DNA from: Lumbricus terrestris
Taxonomy: Eukaryota; Annelida; Clitellata; Crassiclitellata; Lumbricidae
DNA length: 64,000 nt
Assembly: GCA_949752735.1 (NCBI GenBank)
Contig: OX457037.1
Span: 41,487,142-41,551,141 of the forward strand
Reading direction: 5' to 3'
Made by a program: the position numbers and the translations under genes. This document shows, piece after piece, positions 22,445-34,100 of the stretch. The notes beneath the pieces were generated by a model. The model did no database searches and was not told where the DNA came from. It worked only from the letters and a program-made list of their open reading frames with translations. Each line of letters opens with the position of its first letter. The first letter of the stretch is position 1.

Positions 22445-22978
22445 TGCACGTAGGCCCATGTAGGCCCATGTTGACTTGAAACTGGCAGTGATGTGTGAAA
22501 ATAAATTACATCGATCCTATTCATTCTTCATATTTAGCGATGCGCTCGTGCTGATTCGAAATCTCGTTTTGCCAGCTTTTGCGCTGTCGTCTAATAATAT
22601 CGTCCACTTGTGATTCTGTTTTGTCATATCTTGCAAGTCATGAGTTGGGTTTGCATTCGGTTAATTGCATTCTTATCACATTAGCAAACCGACAGAGGCT
22701 TCGCACAACGACTTCATCTATAATTTCAGAAATGTCTGAATATATTCAATGATGGTCGCAGTCTATTATGTTGGAGGGCCTACATGGGCTCATGAGGGTC
22801 GTGAGAATCCTGCAATTGCTGCAGCCTTCTCGTTTCTGTTGATTCGAGAGTTCACTTTCATCCTGCTATCCCAATATCCGTCTTTCGCTTTCGTGCCAAA
22901 AGACGGTTATTTCATCGTCTCATTTATTTTCGTTCCTAATTTCTTTGCTGACTCCATACTTGCACATGTATACGCGTA
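22445..22978. other. Gene-free stretch
   Basis: Nothing recognised. A 76-codon frame at 22749-22979 has no family resemblance. Confidence 0.45.
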
Positions 22979-23131
22979 GAAACCTTGAGCAAGTCCTTCG
23001 CTTGCACTTGCTCGTGTGCTTCGGCGTGAAACTCCGATGCAGTGTCCGCGCTGTAGTCGGAAGCGCCTCTGAGTAGTGAGCTCGAAGGGGCGCTATAGCA
23101 AATGCGAGAAATAAATAAATAATAGATAAAT
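22979..23131 (+). mobile_element. tRNA-derived SINE, 5'-truncated copy
   Basis: Starts inside the body at AAACCTTGAGCAAGTCCTTC and continues through TGCAGTGTCCGCGCTGTAGT, AGCGCCTCTGAGTAG and GGGGCGCTATAGCAAATG to an AAATA-type tail. It is colinear with copy 1 (3813-4041) but lacks the tRNA-like head, as expected from incomplete reverse transcription. Confidence 0.83.
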
Positions 23132-23403
23132 AAAATTTATGCATTTTGGCCATTTTTCCAAGTGCTTCCAAAGTATTTTCCATTCCGCCGCGTATTTTTT
23201 TGTCTTCCTTCGTTTGGGACAATTAGACGACCCATAAATCCGCTTGCTTGACAGATAATGTTCTGTTCTTTTGATGCTCGACTGCTCAGTTTTATTGACG
23301 TCTCATTGATTCCTTGAGTATAGCACAGTTTTAGTTCTATGCGTGTCAATGAGTAACTCGGTGATGATCACCGTGGTACTGGTCGTATCAATCTGTGTCG
23401 TAT

Positions 23404-23414
23404 CTTCTTCTTCT

Positions 23415-23461
<47 letters not shown>

Positions 23462-23893
23462 TTCTTCTTCTTCCTTTCTTCTTTTTTTTCTTTTTCCTCT
23501 TCTTCTTCTTCGTTTTCTTCTTCTTCGCCGTCTTCTTCTTCTTCTTCTTCTTCTTCTTCTTCTTCTTCTTCTTCTTCTTCTTCTTCTTCTTCTGCTTCCT
23601 CTTCTTCTTCTTTTTCTTTTTCTTCTTCTTCTTCTTCTTCTTCTTCTTCTTCTTCTTCTTCGTCGTCGTCGTCGTCGTCTTCTTCTTCTTCTTCTTCTTC
23701 TTCTTCTTCTTCTTCTTCTTCTTCTTCTTCTTCTTTTTTTTCTTCTTCTTCTTCTTCTTCTATTTTTTGTTCTTCTTCTTCTTCTTCTTCGTCGTCGTCG
23801 TCTTCTTCTTCTTCTTCTTATTTTTCTTCTTCTTCTTCTTCTTCTTCTTCTTCTTCTTCTTCTTCTTCTTCTTCTTCTTCTTCTTCTTCTTCT
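23404..23893. repeat. TTC trinucleotide array (GAA on minus strand)
   Basis: About 490 bp of TTC, with short CGTCGT blocks and T runs as interruptions. It begins directly at the stop codon of a minus-strand LINE fragment (TGA followed by AGAAGAAG), so it looks like the expanded tail of that retrotransposon. A GAA/TTC tract this long can form triplex DNA (general knowledge). Confidence 0.93.
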
Positions 23894-24085
23894 TCATTGT
23901 ACATGGGCTGACAGCCCGTAGGTGTCCACTGCGCACTTGACTACTCTCTTCCATGCTTCCCTGTCCCGTGCCCGGTGTGTTAGCTCCTGCGCATTCATCC
24001 CACACCACTCTTCTATGTCCTGCAACCATTCTCTGCATGGTCTTCCTCTTCTCCCCGAATCCTCCATGATTCCGGTCATTATGCT
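23894..24085 (-). pseudogene. RTE-like LINE C-terminal fragment
   Basis: The minus strand reads MEDSGRRGRPCREWLQDIEE, then WCGMNAQELTHRARDREAWK and a DTYGLSAH end with TGA stop (23894-23896). GRPxxxWLxDIxxW and the final Trp-Arg/Lys helix are typical of the C terminus of RTE and related LINEs, which have very short 3' UTRs. Here the stop codon is followed at once by the GAA array. It is 5' truncated, with no RT domain. Confidence 0.72.
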
Positions 24086-24326
24086 CTTTATACTCTTTAT
24101 ACTTTATGCTCTGTGTCGTAGCCTATACTTTCAGCAAAGGACTTGATTCAGGACCGTGATTCTCGTATTACAGAGCTGAATGTCAATCGATTGATTTCAA
24201 TTTTCAACCGTATAGACCTACGTCTTGTTGAATCTGCTTCAATGTTGTTTCAGTGGAGAATCTTTCAATACTTCAGTTGTTTTGTTTAGTATATCAAAAT
24301 TAGGCCTGTAGACGTTTTGCCTTGAG

Positions 24327-24414
24327 GCATCTATGTGTTTTCGCCGGGGCAGCTGGATAAAAATGACAGAGTATAAAGTATAAAGAGTATAAAGAGCATC
24401 TATGTGTTTTCGCC
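24327..24414. repeat. 19-bp duplication around a templated filler
   Basis: GCATCTATGTGTTTTCGCC occurs at 24327-24345 and again at 24396-24414. The 50 bp between consist of two inverted copies of nearby sequence. GGCAGCTGGATAAAAATGAC is the exact inverse of 24739-24758. The following TATAAAG-rich part is the inverse, with one mismatch, of about 24082-24116. Confidence 0.8.
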
Positions 24415-26205
24415 ACTTGTCGTACTATGTTTACTTATATCGCATTTAATGCTTTTTGATGCATTCTTACGCAAATTTCATCACATTGCTATGCTTCTTC
24501 GTTTTTGTTCTACACATTCCTTCATGTCATGCGATTTTTAAAAAAGTTGTGGTCTGTAAAATTGATGAAGGCTTTTGGATGTGCTCGCTTTCCTCGAGTG
24601 TATGTCTTTTTGGACAACTGATTTCTTTTTGGTACGAATTCTGCTAGCGCCGGTAAATAAGCTGGCCTCCCTGCATGACGTGGCTTTTGTGGGCGCCGAG
24701 AAATTCTCGAAGATTTACATTTAGGCTACATTACAGTAGTCATTTTTATCCAGCTGCCTCTCAGCATATCATTATACGCAAACAGTTAACCAGGGAACAT
24801 CTGAAACTTTTAAAGCCTAGTGTCTTTCTATTTCATATTGGGATGATTCTCTAATCTAATAGTCGTCTCGGATTTATCATCTCTGTGGGTGTTTGATGGA
24901 TGTCTGTGTCTATTGTGTATATAACTATCTGGAAACTTGTAAAAAGCCTTACTCGGGTGCTTAGAATGGAAATCTACATAATTTATAGGAAACTTAAGAG
25001 ATGCGACTCGTGAGAGCTTAAAAATACATTTTGAGACGTTTTTAAACGAACTATTTGTACTCTAACAATACTTTTATCGTCGTCCAAGAGTCACTTCCGC
25101 GATACCGCATCTCTCTCTCTATTTCTCTCTCTATCTCTTCCTATCTCTCTTTGTCTGTCTGCCTGCCTGTCTGTCTGCCTGTATGTCTGTCTCTCAATAT
25201 ATATATAGTGTATATACATATATATATATAAATACAATTAGGATATATATATCTATGCCGACTCGGATCTTTCTATGACTCCATTATTTGACATAACCTC
25301 AAATTGTCATGTATTTCATTTTGTAGATGATACGGCGTTGGATAGGCCTTCGACCTCGTTGGTTCAGCAGCATTCGTTATCCGGATTTCGTGTTCTAGGT
25401 CTACTATAATAATTATTGTTTATGCCACGGATCTCTCGGTGAAGCGTGGTTTAAATAACACCAGTCAATGAATTAGTGAATTAGTGCATCAATGAGTGTT
25501 TTTCATGGATTCTGGTGTAATTATTCTCAACTCAACTAAATTGGCATTACCGGTTTTAATATATAGATATCTTTGACAGCATTACGTGCGAACATTTGCC
25601 AACTCTTTCTCTGTCACCACACTTAATTTCATACCGTTTCTGTACAATTTCATCAACGTCTGCAATGTCTTAGTTAGTCGTGTATAAAATAATGTAATAT
25701 AATACCACAGCTTATTTGGTCACCTGATTGCTACCTACAAGTTTGGTGCGCTACTACAGGCACGACATCCAGTTGTTGGTTATCGATCTTCGTTTGAATC
25801 GAGTTTAAATTAGAGATGGGAACGAGACGTTTTGCCATCATAATTAAAATAAGCTGTTGAGCAAGTTCAATGTTTTGTTTTCTCTTGCGAATCACTTTTG
25901 ATGCGGTGTGGCATAATTAGAATGAAAGAATCGGTCATTTGCTACAGTCAATTTCTGCCTCAAACAAGGAAATTGTTCTAATTTCAAAGGTCAAATTTTA
26001 CTTGAACGTTGGAAAGGAAACGCGAAACAGATGTAACCTCTCCAGATGTAGTAATTTAATCTCAAGGTCAACCACAACCCTGCAGGCGTTGACCTTTCAG
26101 CAACCAAAAATTCGTTAAATGTGCAGCTTTGCATGGTATAGATGAAACAAACTCTTGCACATGTTTGTACTGTTGTCTTAATCCTAATGATTAATGAAGC
26201 ATAAA
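24415..26205. other. Gene-free stretch
   Basis: Contains TCTC/TCTG repeats near 25108-25195 and a TA-rich tract near 25197-25250. A 63-codon frame at 24456-24647 has a hydrophobic start but no recognised family. No gene is supported. Confidence 0.5.
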
Positions 26206-26312
26206 TAATCCTGATTAATTCTAATTAATCCTAATTAAGCCTAATTAACCCTGATTAACCCTGATTAATCCTACTTAACCCTAATTAATCCTAATTTAAT
26301 CCTAATTAATCC
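26206..26312. repeat. 9-10-bp minisatellite CCTAATTAA
   Basis: About 11 units with variants CCTGATTAA, CCTACTTAA and CCTAATTTAA. Every unit carries a TAAT or TTAA core. It is not a telomere repeat, because the unit length is not six and the order differs. Confidence 0.85.
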
Positions 26313-27300
26313 AGATAGATAGACAGTGGTGCCAACATGGCTCCATATAACTTCTGCGACGCTTAGCTTAGAAAATTACAGGGTGGATCCCAGGTTTCAG
26401 TGTGCTCTTTACTAGCCTCGCAGTCACAAAAGGAAATATCAGCATCAGCTATAGAGTAGACGGGGATATGTCAAAAACCAGCCTGCGAGCTTCTTGTCGT
26501 CGAGATTACGACAAAGAAGTGCCATATTCTTCAGTTTATTCAAGTGAATTTTATGTCCAAAATGAAATTCAATAATTTTTTTTTAGCTCAACTAGTCAAT
26601 TTTCGGATCGTGAAAATATCCGATCGGTCCAGTGTTTATTTCAGTGTCACCTGTCGTAAAAGCAGCAAAGACAAATGCAAATGCAGTTTGGAGAAGAAGA
26701 TGTTCTGCACAGAGTTTTATCCAGGACATATTGAATGGAGACGCCTACGTTTGAATCGAGTTTTATTTTAAACAACACAAGAGGCAGTGATGCCTGCGTA
26801 GAACCAAGTAACAACGCTATTTCCACGATAATGTCAAGCAGCTGACTCGTGATCATATTCAAGCAAGTTAAAAATACGAGGAAACAGCTAGAGACAAGAA
26901 AACGACCTGTGCTAGACGTCGTCTGAAACCGTCTTTTGTCTTGTTAAAGCTGTGAGACAGCTTTCCTACAAGAGGATGAATGCAAAAAAATTAAGCATAA
27001 TTGCATTCTGAAAAATAACTGCAGGAGTATTATAAGTTTTTGTTGTTGAAAGCATAATATTACGAGTATATTATACATTTTTACCCTATACTAATAATTG
27101 CGCATGCGTATACTATAAGGCTGATAGTATGCGCATAATTATATAGCCTATACGCAATTATTATTATCGTGTTTTGCTCAGCACTCAACCTATAAACCAA
27201 AGAAATTTAATTAAATTAGGAAATAGCAAGATTACAGTCTGAGAGGTTTCATTAGCTAATTATCGAACATCACAACCTATTCTCCTGAATGGCATTTGAC
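26313..27300. other. Gene-free stretch with a hairpin
   Basis: An imperfect palindrome around 27094-27172 can fold (GCGCATGCGTATACTAT against ATAGTATGCGCAT, 7-base loop). No gene is seen. The 75-codon frame at 26544-26771 lacks recognisable features. Confidence 0.45.
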
Positions 27301-27304
27301 TGCC

Positions 27305-27345
27305 TAAGCAGCAGCAGCAGCAGCAGCAGAAGCAGCAGCAGCACT
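27305..27345. repeat. GCA triplet run
   Basis: About 13 units of AGC/GCA with one interruption. Confidence 0.88.
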
Positions 27346-27480
27346 CCAGCCAAATTGGTCTCTTCCGTTCACAGGCATCATATCAACAATGGCGAAGGTG
27401 AGGCGGAAGGCGATTTATCTGGTCGCCAAGGTCAGATCACGACGCAATCCATCCGTGCGTCATCCATTTCGCCATCTCAT

Positions 27481-27771
27481 GATCTCTCTCTGTCTCTGTC
27501 TTTGTCTTTCTGTCTGTCTGTCTGTCTGTCTCTTTCTCTCTCTCTCTCTCTGGCTTTGTAAAAATCTCCGCTCGAGCAGACCTCGAAGCAATGCGCGCCA
27601 AGAGTCCGTCGCATCTGACCTCGTTAACCTTTGGCTGCAGCGAGGTGTAAGCTACGGCGTTGAGCCACGAAGAACGAACAGCGAGTCTCTGGCATTCGTT
27701 CAAATTAAGGAGACACCCAGGATCGATATCTCTTACACATTTCGCCGGTCTTCTGCTGAGGCGCGGTATGG

Positions 27772-27840
<69 letters not shown>

Positions 27841-28990
27841 TTCTGTCTCTCTCTCTCTCTCTCCTTCCTCCTCTTCCTCATCCCCTCCATCTACCTCTCC
27901 CTCTCCGTCTCCTCTCCCTCTCCCTCTCCCTCTCAATCTCCCTCTTTCTCTCTCTCTCCGTCTCCCTCTTCCTCTCCCTCTTCCTCTCTCTCCCTCTGCT
28001 CTCCCTCTTCCAGGTATCCCATTCCCTCTCCCTCTGCCTTAGCCTCGCCCTTTTCGTCTCCCTCTCTCTTCGTCTCCGTCTCCCTCTCTATCTCTCCCCT
28101 CCTCCCTCTCTCTCTGTCTCTGTCTCTGTCGCTGTCTCTTTGTTTGTCTGTCTCTCTGTGTGTCTCTCTGCCTCTCTCTCTCTCCCTCTCTCTCTGTCTC
28201 TGTCGTCTCCCTCTCTCTTTTGCGTCCATCTGTGTAAGTGTCTCTGTGTTCCTACGTGTCTTAGTCTCCCTGAATATGCATGCAGTATGTCTTTGTCTCG
28301 GTCGTTGATTCGTGTGATCGTCATCAATTCTCGATCGTCTTCTGCCTCTGCAGCGTTTGTCCTTGTCGTCCTTTTTCTGAGCCTGGTTCTCCGTTTCACT
28401 GAAATAATGCACAGAAACGAAAGGCTGCTCTGTCTGTCTGTCCGTCTGTCTGTCTGTTCGTCTGTCTGTCTGTCTGCTCGTCTGTCTGTCTTCATTCCTG
28501 TGTCCCATCATCTCTGTCTGTTGCTGTCTCGACCTTTGCCTCTGTCTCTTTTTCTGTCTATCTCTGGCCCATTGCTCTCTTTATTTCTGTCTAGCTCTGT
28601 CTCTCTTTTTCTCGTAGGCCTGCTATAAACCTCTGACACTGTATCCGCCTATCCTCTGTCCGATGTCTCTTTGCCCTTTTTTTTATCTCCCTGTTTTTTT
28701 TCTGTGTTGTCTCCATCTTATTCTCTCTAACACTCTTTCCCTCTTTCTCCCTCACTTTCTCTTCTTTATCTCGCCGTCTCTCCGTCTCTGTCTCTCTCTT
28801 CCTACCTTCCTTCCTTTTCTGTCTGCCTCTGTCTTCTGTCTGTCTGTGTATGTCTGTGTATGTCTGTCTCTGTCTGTATCTCTGTCTGCTGTCTGTCTGT
28901 TTGGCTATCTCTTGCTCTCTGTAGGTCTCCCGTGTCTAATAATATTCGTCGATCGTTCACTCCCTCGTTCTCCCTCGTTCTCCCTCGTTC
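27481..28990. repeat. 1.5-kb CT-rich simple-sequence region
   Basis: Contains a TCTG/TCTC start, an uninterrupted CT run (27774-27833), CTCCCTCT-type sequence to about 28200, TCTG blocks (28425-28495, 28830-28900) and CCCTCGTTCT triplication (28970-28999). Islands of ordinary sequence remain (27560-27770, 28210-28420). Long Leu/Ser and Arg/Glu frames here are composition artefacts. Confidence 0.88.
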
Positions 28991-29187
28991 TCCCTGTGTC
29001 TCTGTTATCTTCCCCTGCCACCGACCGACCCACCGACAGAACACCAATCCAATCTGGAGATCGCATTGCTAGACATGTGCCTCTTTAGTGCCCTGCACCA
29101 TCCCCATTCCCACCACCTCTCCCATTCACATCCCCTTTTCCCAAATCGCTACCAGCCATCATCCACCGACCAGGCGTCTTTCTCATC

Positions 29188-29322
29188 CTTCACCCATGTA
29201 TCTCACCATACACATGCTCATTCTCCACCCATATCACCGTATACATGCTCATTCTTCACCCATCTCACCATACACATGCTCATTCTCTACCCATCTCACC
29301 ATATTATACATGCTCATTCTCG
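29188..29322. repeat. 30-bp minisatellite, four units
   Basis: Four units of CACCCATCTCACCATACACA followed by TGCTCATTCT, with 1-3 bp differences. Confidence 0.82.
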
Positions 29323-29750
29323 CTGCAGCATATATGTCTGGCAATTGGTCTAACGACAGACAACGCCGGTGATGACGATGACTCCTATCTCTCTGACCAT
29401 CAGTCGATCGACCTACACTGTACATACATGTACATTTATCCATGTATAATACGTGTATTATGTACATGTACAATGTACATGTGTATATCAACCGACGCCT
29501 AATGTACACACTTACATCGAATGGCAGTCGACAAAAGCCGATTTTTCACTCCGTCACAATGTACATGAAATCTACGAAACATCAGTACTGTATACTACAT
29601 ATAGACACCGGATGCAGGCTTTAAAACCGACGACCTCTAGACCACTAACGCTATGACCTTGTCCACCGTCTGACCATGTAAGTTTGTGCAAAGTGAGTCT
29701 GGATAAATTGGGAGATTACCATTAAAAAATGCTGACTGGAAATGTCAGTA
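29323..29750. other. Gene-free stretch left of the LTR element
   Basis: Holds several TGTACA palindromes (29421-29482) and no recognisable gene. Confidence 0.45.
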
Positions 29751-29755
29751 CTATG

Positions 29756-30845
29756 TGTCACGAGTTGCCCTTGTGAATATCTTTAGGCCATTATTGTATG
29801 CTTATATAATTGTATCTATGTTGTGCTATGTCTTAGGCCTATAGGCCTATAATTATTATATGCTTAAAGGAACATTGTGACAATATTATAATATATACTT
29901 AGTGCCACATAGCTATATATATTAATGTATCGATGGTCGTCGATGGTCGTTGGGTCCAAGAAGGTGTGCCGGGGGTAAAGGTCATCTGTCTGGAGGCGGA
30001 TAGGCTATATAGGCAAGGGTACAGACTGTCTGGAGATCAATCGTGGTCAATCGTCGTGAGTCGTCAGAAGTCAATCGTCGGAGGTGAATCGTCGGAAGTC
30101 AACCGTCGGAGTCCAGTGGTCGGAAGGCGAATACGGAGCACAACCGTGCTACCAGGCGGGTTTACGGGGCACAACAGTGCTACCAGGAGGGTTTACGGGG
30201 CACAACCGTGCTGCCAGGAGAATACGAAGCACAACGGTGCTACGGTGCTATCAGACGAGGACGGAGTCATCTTCTCCGCCACGTCTACGACAGGAGGTGG
30301 GCGGTGTCCGAGAGCGGAAACTTCTCCGCCACTTCTACGACAGGAGGTGGGCGGTGCCGGAAGGCACTCCTCTACAAGACGCGGTCAGCGGTAGTGACTG
30401 GAACGCCAGCAGGACTGCAACTCTGGGCGCTGGGTTCTTCTTCCATCCTGGAACGAGGAAACGGACGAAGTCGACTTCAGAACGGAGCAACCGAACCAGA
30501 CCAGTGAGCCGACAGAAGCCCTTCGCTGTGAAACCCGTAGGACTTCTTCACACCTACAGAAACTGTCGCCATGCGAACGGTAACGTGAGTCATCGACCAG
30601 TTGTTGGGTGGGGTCTGGGGGAGGGCACGACCATCGATTAGGGCGCTATAGATTTAATCTATCGACGATATTATTTGCTCTATTGTATTATGTCTTTTAG
30701 TTTAATTTCAGTTGTCTTTTTACCTTAATAATTTCTAAACGAGTTTTGTGCTTTGTTCTATAGTCTAGTACTTCGATATTAGTCTTAAACACCCTGGTCC
30801 GTAATAGGCTAGGGCCTAACTCACCATTAAAGATAACTCATGACA
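29756..30845 (+). repeat. 5' LTR
   Basis: 1090 bp with TGTCA...TGACA terminal inverted ends. An AT-rich first 180 bp with TATATATTAATG near 29912 is a possible promoter. A GC-rich core contains tandem repeats: about three 40-bp units with GTTTACGGGGCACAAC (30130-30240), two 48-bp units with CTTCTCCGCCAC (30271-30360), and GTCGGAAGTCAA-type units (30050-30115). No mismatch to the 3' LTR was found by eye. Small frames inside (up to 185 codons) are repeated in both LTRs and look non-coding. Confidence 0.95.
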
Positions 30846-30848
30846 ATG

Positions 30849-30859
30849 TGGTGGCAGCG
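30849..30859 (+). other. Primer-binding site, tRNA-Leu type
   Basis: TGGTGGCAGCG begins three bases after the LTR. Its complement is the 3' end of a tRNA ending CGCTGCCACCA, as in animal tRNA-Leu. Further match (GGTGGGAT) resumes after a two-base insertion. Confidence 0.72.
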
Positions 30860-31187
30860 TAGGTGGGATGGTTGAGTTTGTTTAGGCTAGTGTCGGGGTA
30901 TTAGTATAACATAGCTTTCATTATCTCAATAGTATTAGACGGGGATTTAGGCACTGCTAGACATTTTAGCTAAACGCATTGAAGCATTGCTAAAGATTGT
31001 TTATGCTAGGATAGGGTAGGTGTTGTACGCTGCATAAAATAGGCCAGAGGGATTGTTTAAAGACATACTTCTTTTAGCGTCGCCTATATTGGGGTCTTAG
31101 ATAATTATCTAGACTGAATAGACTAGCATTTGTCGCTGAGGGGATATTCTGTTTCAGTTTAGCCCAGTCTGCTAATTATTTCTCGAC

Positions 31188-34100
31188 ATGGAGCAATTGA
31201 TAGCACTTGCCGAAAGGAGTGGCTTGAAAGGGCCTGAGCTTCTTCAGTTTGTGGAAAAGCACACAGCTGATGAGGAAGCGCGACAGAAACGGATTCTTGA
31301 GCGAGAAGAGCGAGCAGCTGACAGAGAGTTGCGCAAGTTTGAGATGGAGCGTCAGGCTAAAGCAGAAGCAGAACAAAACGCACTCAAGAAGTTGGATATG
31401 GAGCAACAGGCTAAAGCCGTAGCCGAAGAAAACGCACTCAAAAAGTTTGAGATGGAGCGACATAAGTTTGATTTGGAAAGACAGGCAAAAGCCGAAGCCT
31501 TCGATTTGGAAAGACGAGCCAAAGCCGAAGCCATAGAGTTGGAAAGACAATCAAAAGCCGAAGCCGATGAATGCGCCATGAGAAAATTAGAATTAGAAAG
31601 AAAGATGAAAGCAGAGGCGCACGAGCAGGCATTGGAAATGCAAAAGGAGCAGCATGAGCAATCCATGGCTTTGGAAAAAGCTAAGCTCGAAGGGAAAGCT
31701 GTAGGCCTACGGCAGGATAGCATCAGAAGCGTGAGTGAAAACGCAGCATCGGAAGAGGATGGCGAGGAGGATGAGGAAGAGGAGCGGCCCTCGGATTGGA
31801 CAGTCAATGCGAGGAAAGGACCAAAGCTGCCTCCATTTGAGGATGGCAAAGATAATATGGACGCTTATCTGAGAAGATTTGAGAAATATGCGTCTATTCG
31901 AAAATGGAGAAGGCAAGAATGGGCAGTTTATTTAGCCGCACTTTTGAAGGGACGCGCTTTAGATGTCTTTGCGCGTATGCCGCCTGAACAATACGACGAT
32001 TATGACGCATTGAAAGATGCTCTTCTGAAAAGATATCAAATGACGGAGGAAGGCTTTCACAAACGGTTTAATACTTGTAGACCGGAAACAGGTGAATCGC
32101 CTCAACAGTTCATCACTAGGTTAGAAAGCTACTTGATGAGATGGATTGAGCTCGCCAAAGTCACTCAAGACTTTGAAGGACTAAAGAGTTTGCTGGTAAA
32201 GGAGCAGTATCTCTCTGTCGTGAGCAAAGAATTGTCGCTTTTCTTGAGAGAAAGAGCGCCAAAAGATCTTCAGGAACTAGCTAAATTAGCGGAGACCTAC
32301 ACGGAGGCACACGACGGAAGGCTAAAGCAGCCATACCAGTCGAACTTCGCAGAAAAAGAAATAAGAACAGAGAGAAAATTTATCAAGCCAGACTTCACTA
32401 AGGAAAATGAGAGGACTGGAAGGAAAGACCAAAGTCGTAATGGGGCTACTGATAGGCTTTGTTTTTTCTGCAATCGGCCAGGACATTCCTATAATTCTTG
32501 CCGATTTAGAATGAATAGGCCTACTTCACAGAAAGCAGCAGGAATGCAGACTTCCTGGAAGCCTAGAAATGCACAGAAACAAAAAGCTGAAAACAGGGAT
32601 AAACCAACATCTTCTGCAGTTGATAAGAAAACGCATAGAACGACAGCAACCTCTACTGATCCAGAAAGGACGCTGGTCAAGGAAGGATGTGATGAAAACG
32701 CTGGTCAGGCGTTGAAAAATCTTTCGGATGGTGAAGATGTCGAACTGAGATGTGGTTGTAAAGCGCACGTCATAGCTGAAGCAAGTAGACCGGGAAAATA
32801 CGGAACTGATATGAAAACGACGATAGGTTATGTAGGTGATCAGCAGGTCGAAGTGCTTCGAGACACCGGATGTTCGTCAGTTGTTGTAGCCAAGAAGCTG
32901 GTGAAAAAGAATCAGATGACTGGGAAGCATGAATTGTGCATTCTGATTGACAAAACTATGAGGAAAGTGCCAACCGCTATTATTGAAGTCAGAACGGACT
33001 ACTTCACAGGGAAAGTGAAAGCGCTCTGCATGAAGGAAACACTATACGACCTCGTAATTGGAAATATATCTGGAGCGGAACTACGGCCCAGATCCTTTGA
33101 CAAGAGCACTGAAGTGCATGAACAAGACTTGTTAATTGACGCAGGGAAAGATGAGATGAGTGCCGAAGAGCAGTTAAATGTGACGTCAGCCGTGGAGACT
33201 CGAAATATGAAAGAGAAAGCGAAAGCATTGCCAAAGCAGTTAAGAGTCCCAGAATTTCAGAATGAAGTCACATTGGAAACGCTGAAGAAGGAGCAGGCTG
33301 AAGACAGTTCATTGAAGAAATGCTGGGAATATTCTACACAGAAAGAAACGCCTGTCAAGAACGATGTCGATCGCATCGTACGCTTTGGTGTGGAACGAGG
33401 GTTGCTGTACCGCAAGTTTCGATCACCACATCATAACTTCGGCGATGAAGTGAAGCAGCTGGTAATTCCATCTAAGTTGAGAACCAGAGTAATGGAAATA
33501 GCCCATAGCTCAATTCTTGGAGGACACTTGGGCATTCACAAAACTCAAGAGAGAATTCTATCGCAATTCTTTTGGCCAGGATGCTACAGTGATATTGGAA
33601 GGTACTGTCAATCCTGCGACATATGTCAAAGAACCTTGCCGAAGGGGCGAGTTCAGAAAGTGCCGTTGATTAAAATGCCGATAATCGACACGGTCTTTAA
33701 GAGATGCGTGGTCGACCTGATTGGACCACTTCCATGCTCGGAGCGAGGACACCGGTACATTCTAACATTGGTGGATTGTGCAAGCCGCTATCCTGAGGGT
33801 ATCGCGCTTAAGCAAATTGACACATGTTCTGTTGCAGAAGCATTGCTTAGCATCTTTTCAAGGATGGGTGCTCCATTGGAGTTGCTGAGTGATAATGGAT
33901 CACAGTTCACAGGAGCAATGATGAAGGAAGTAGGTCGACTTCTGTCGATAAAGCAACTATTCAGCACTCCATATCACAGTCAGAACTGTGGATTGGTTGA
34001 ACGATATAACGGAGTCATTAAACAAATGCTTCGGAAGATGTGTGCAGAGAAAGTGAAAGATTGGGATCGATACTTAGATCCTTTGATGTTCGCATATCGT

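Noticed and set aside
26206..26312. Interstitial telomere repeat
   Set aside because: CCTAATTAA units are 9-10 bp, unlike CCCTAA hexamers; only scattered AACCCT substrings occur.
29600..29680. tRNA-like A and B boxes on the minus strand
   Set aside because: The boxes are only about 14 bp apart and no tRNA arms or SINE body follow.
29933..30641. Open frames of 153, 185 and 99 codons (repeated at 36371-37079)
   Set aside because: They lie inside the LTRs, overlap one another in different frames and cross internal tandem repeats, so they are not treated as genes.
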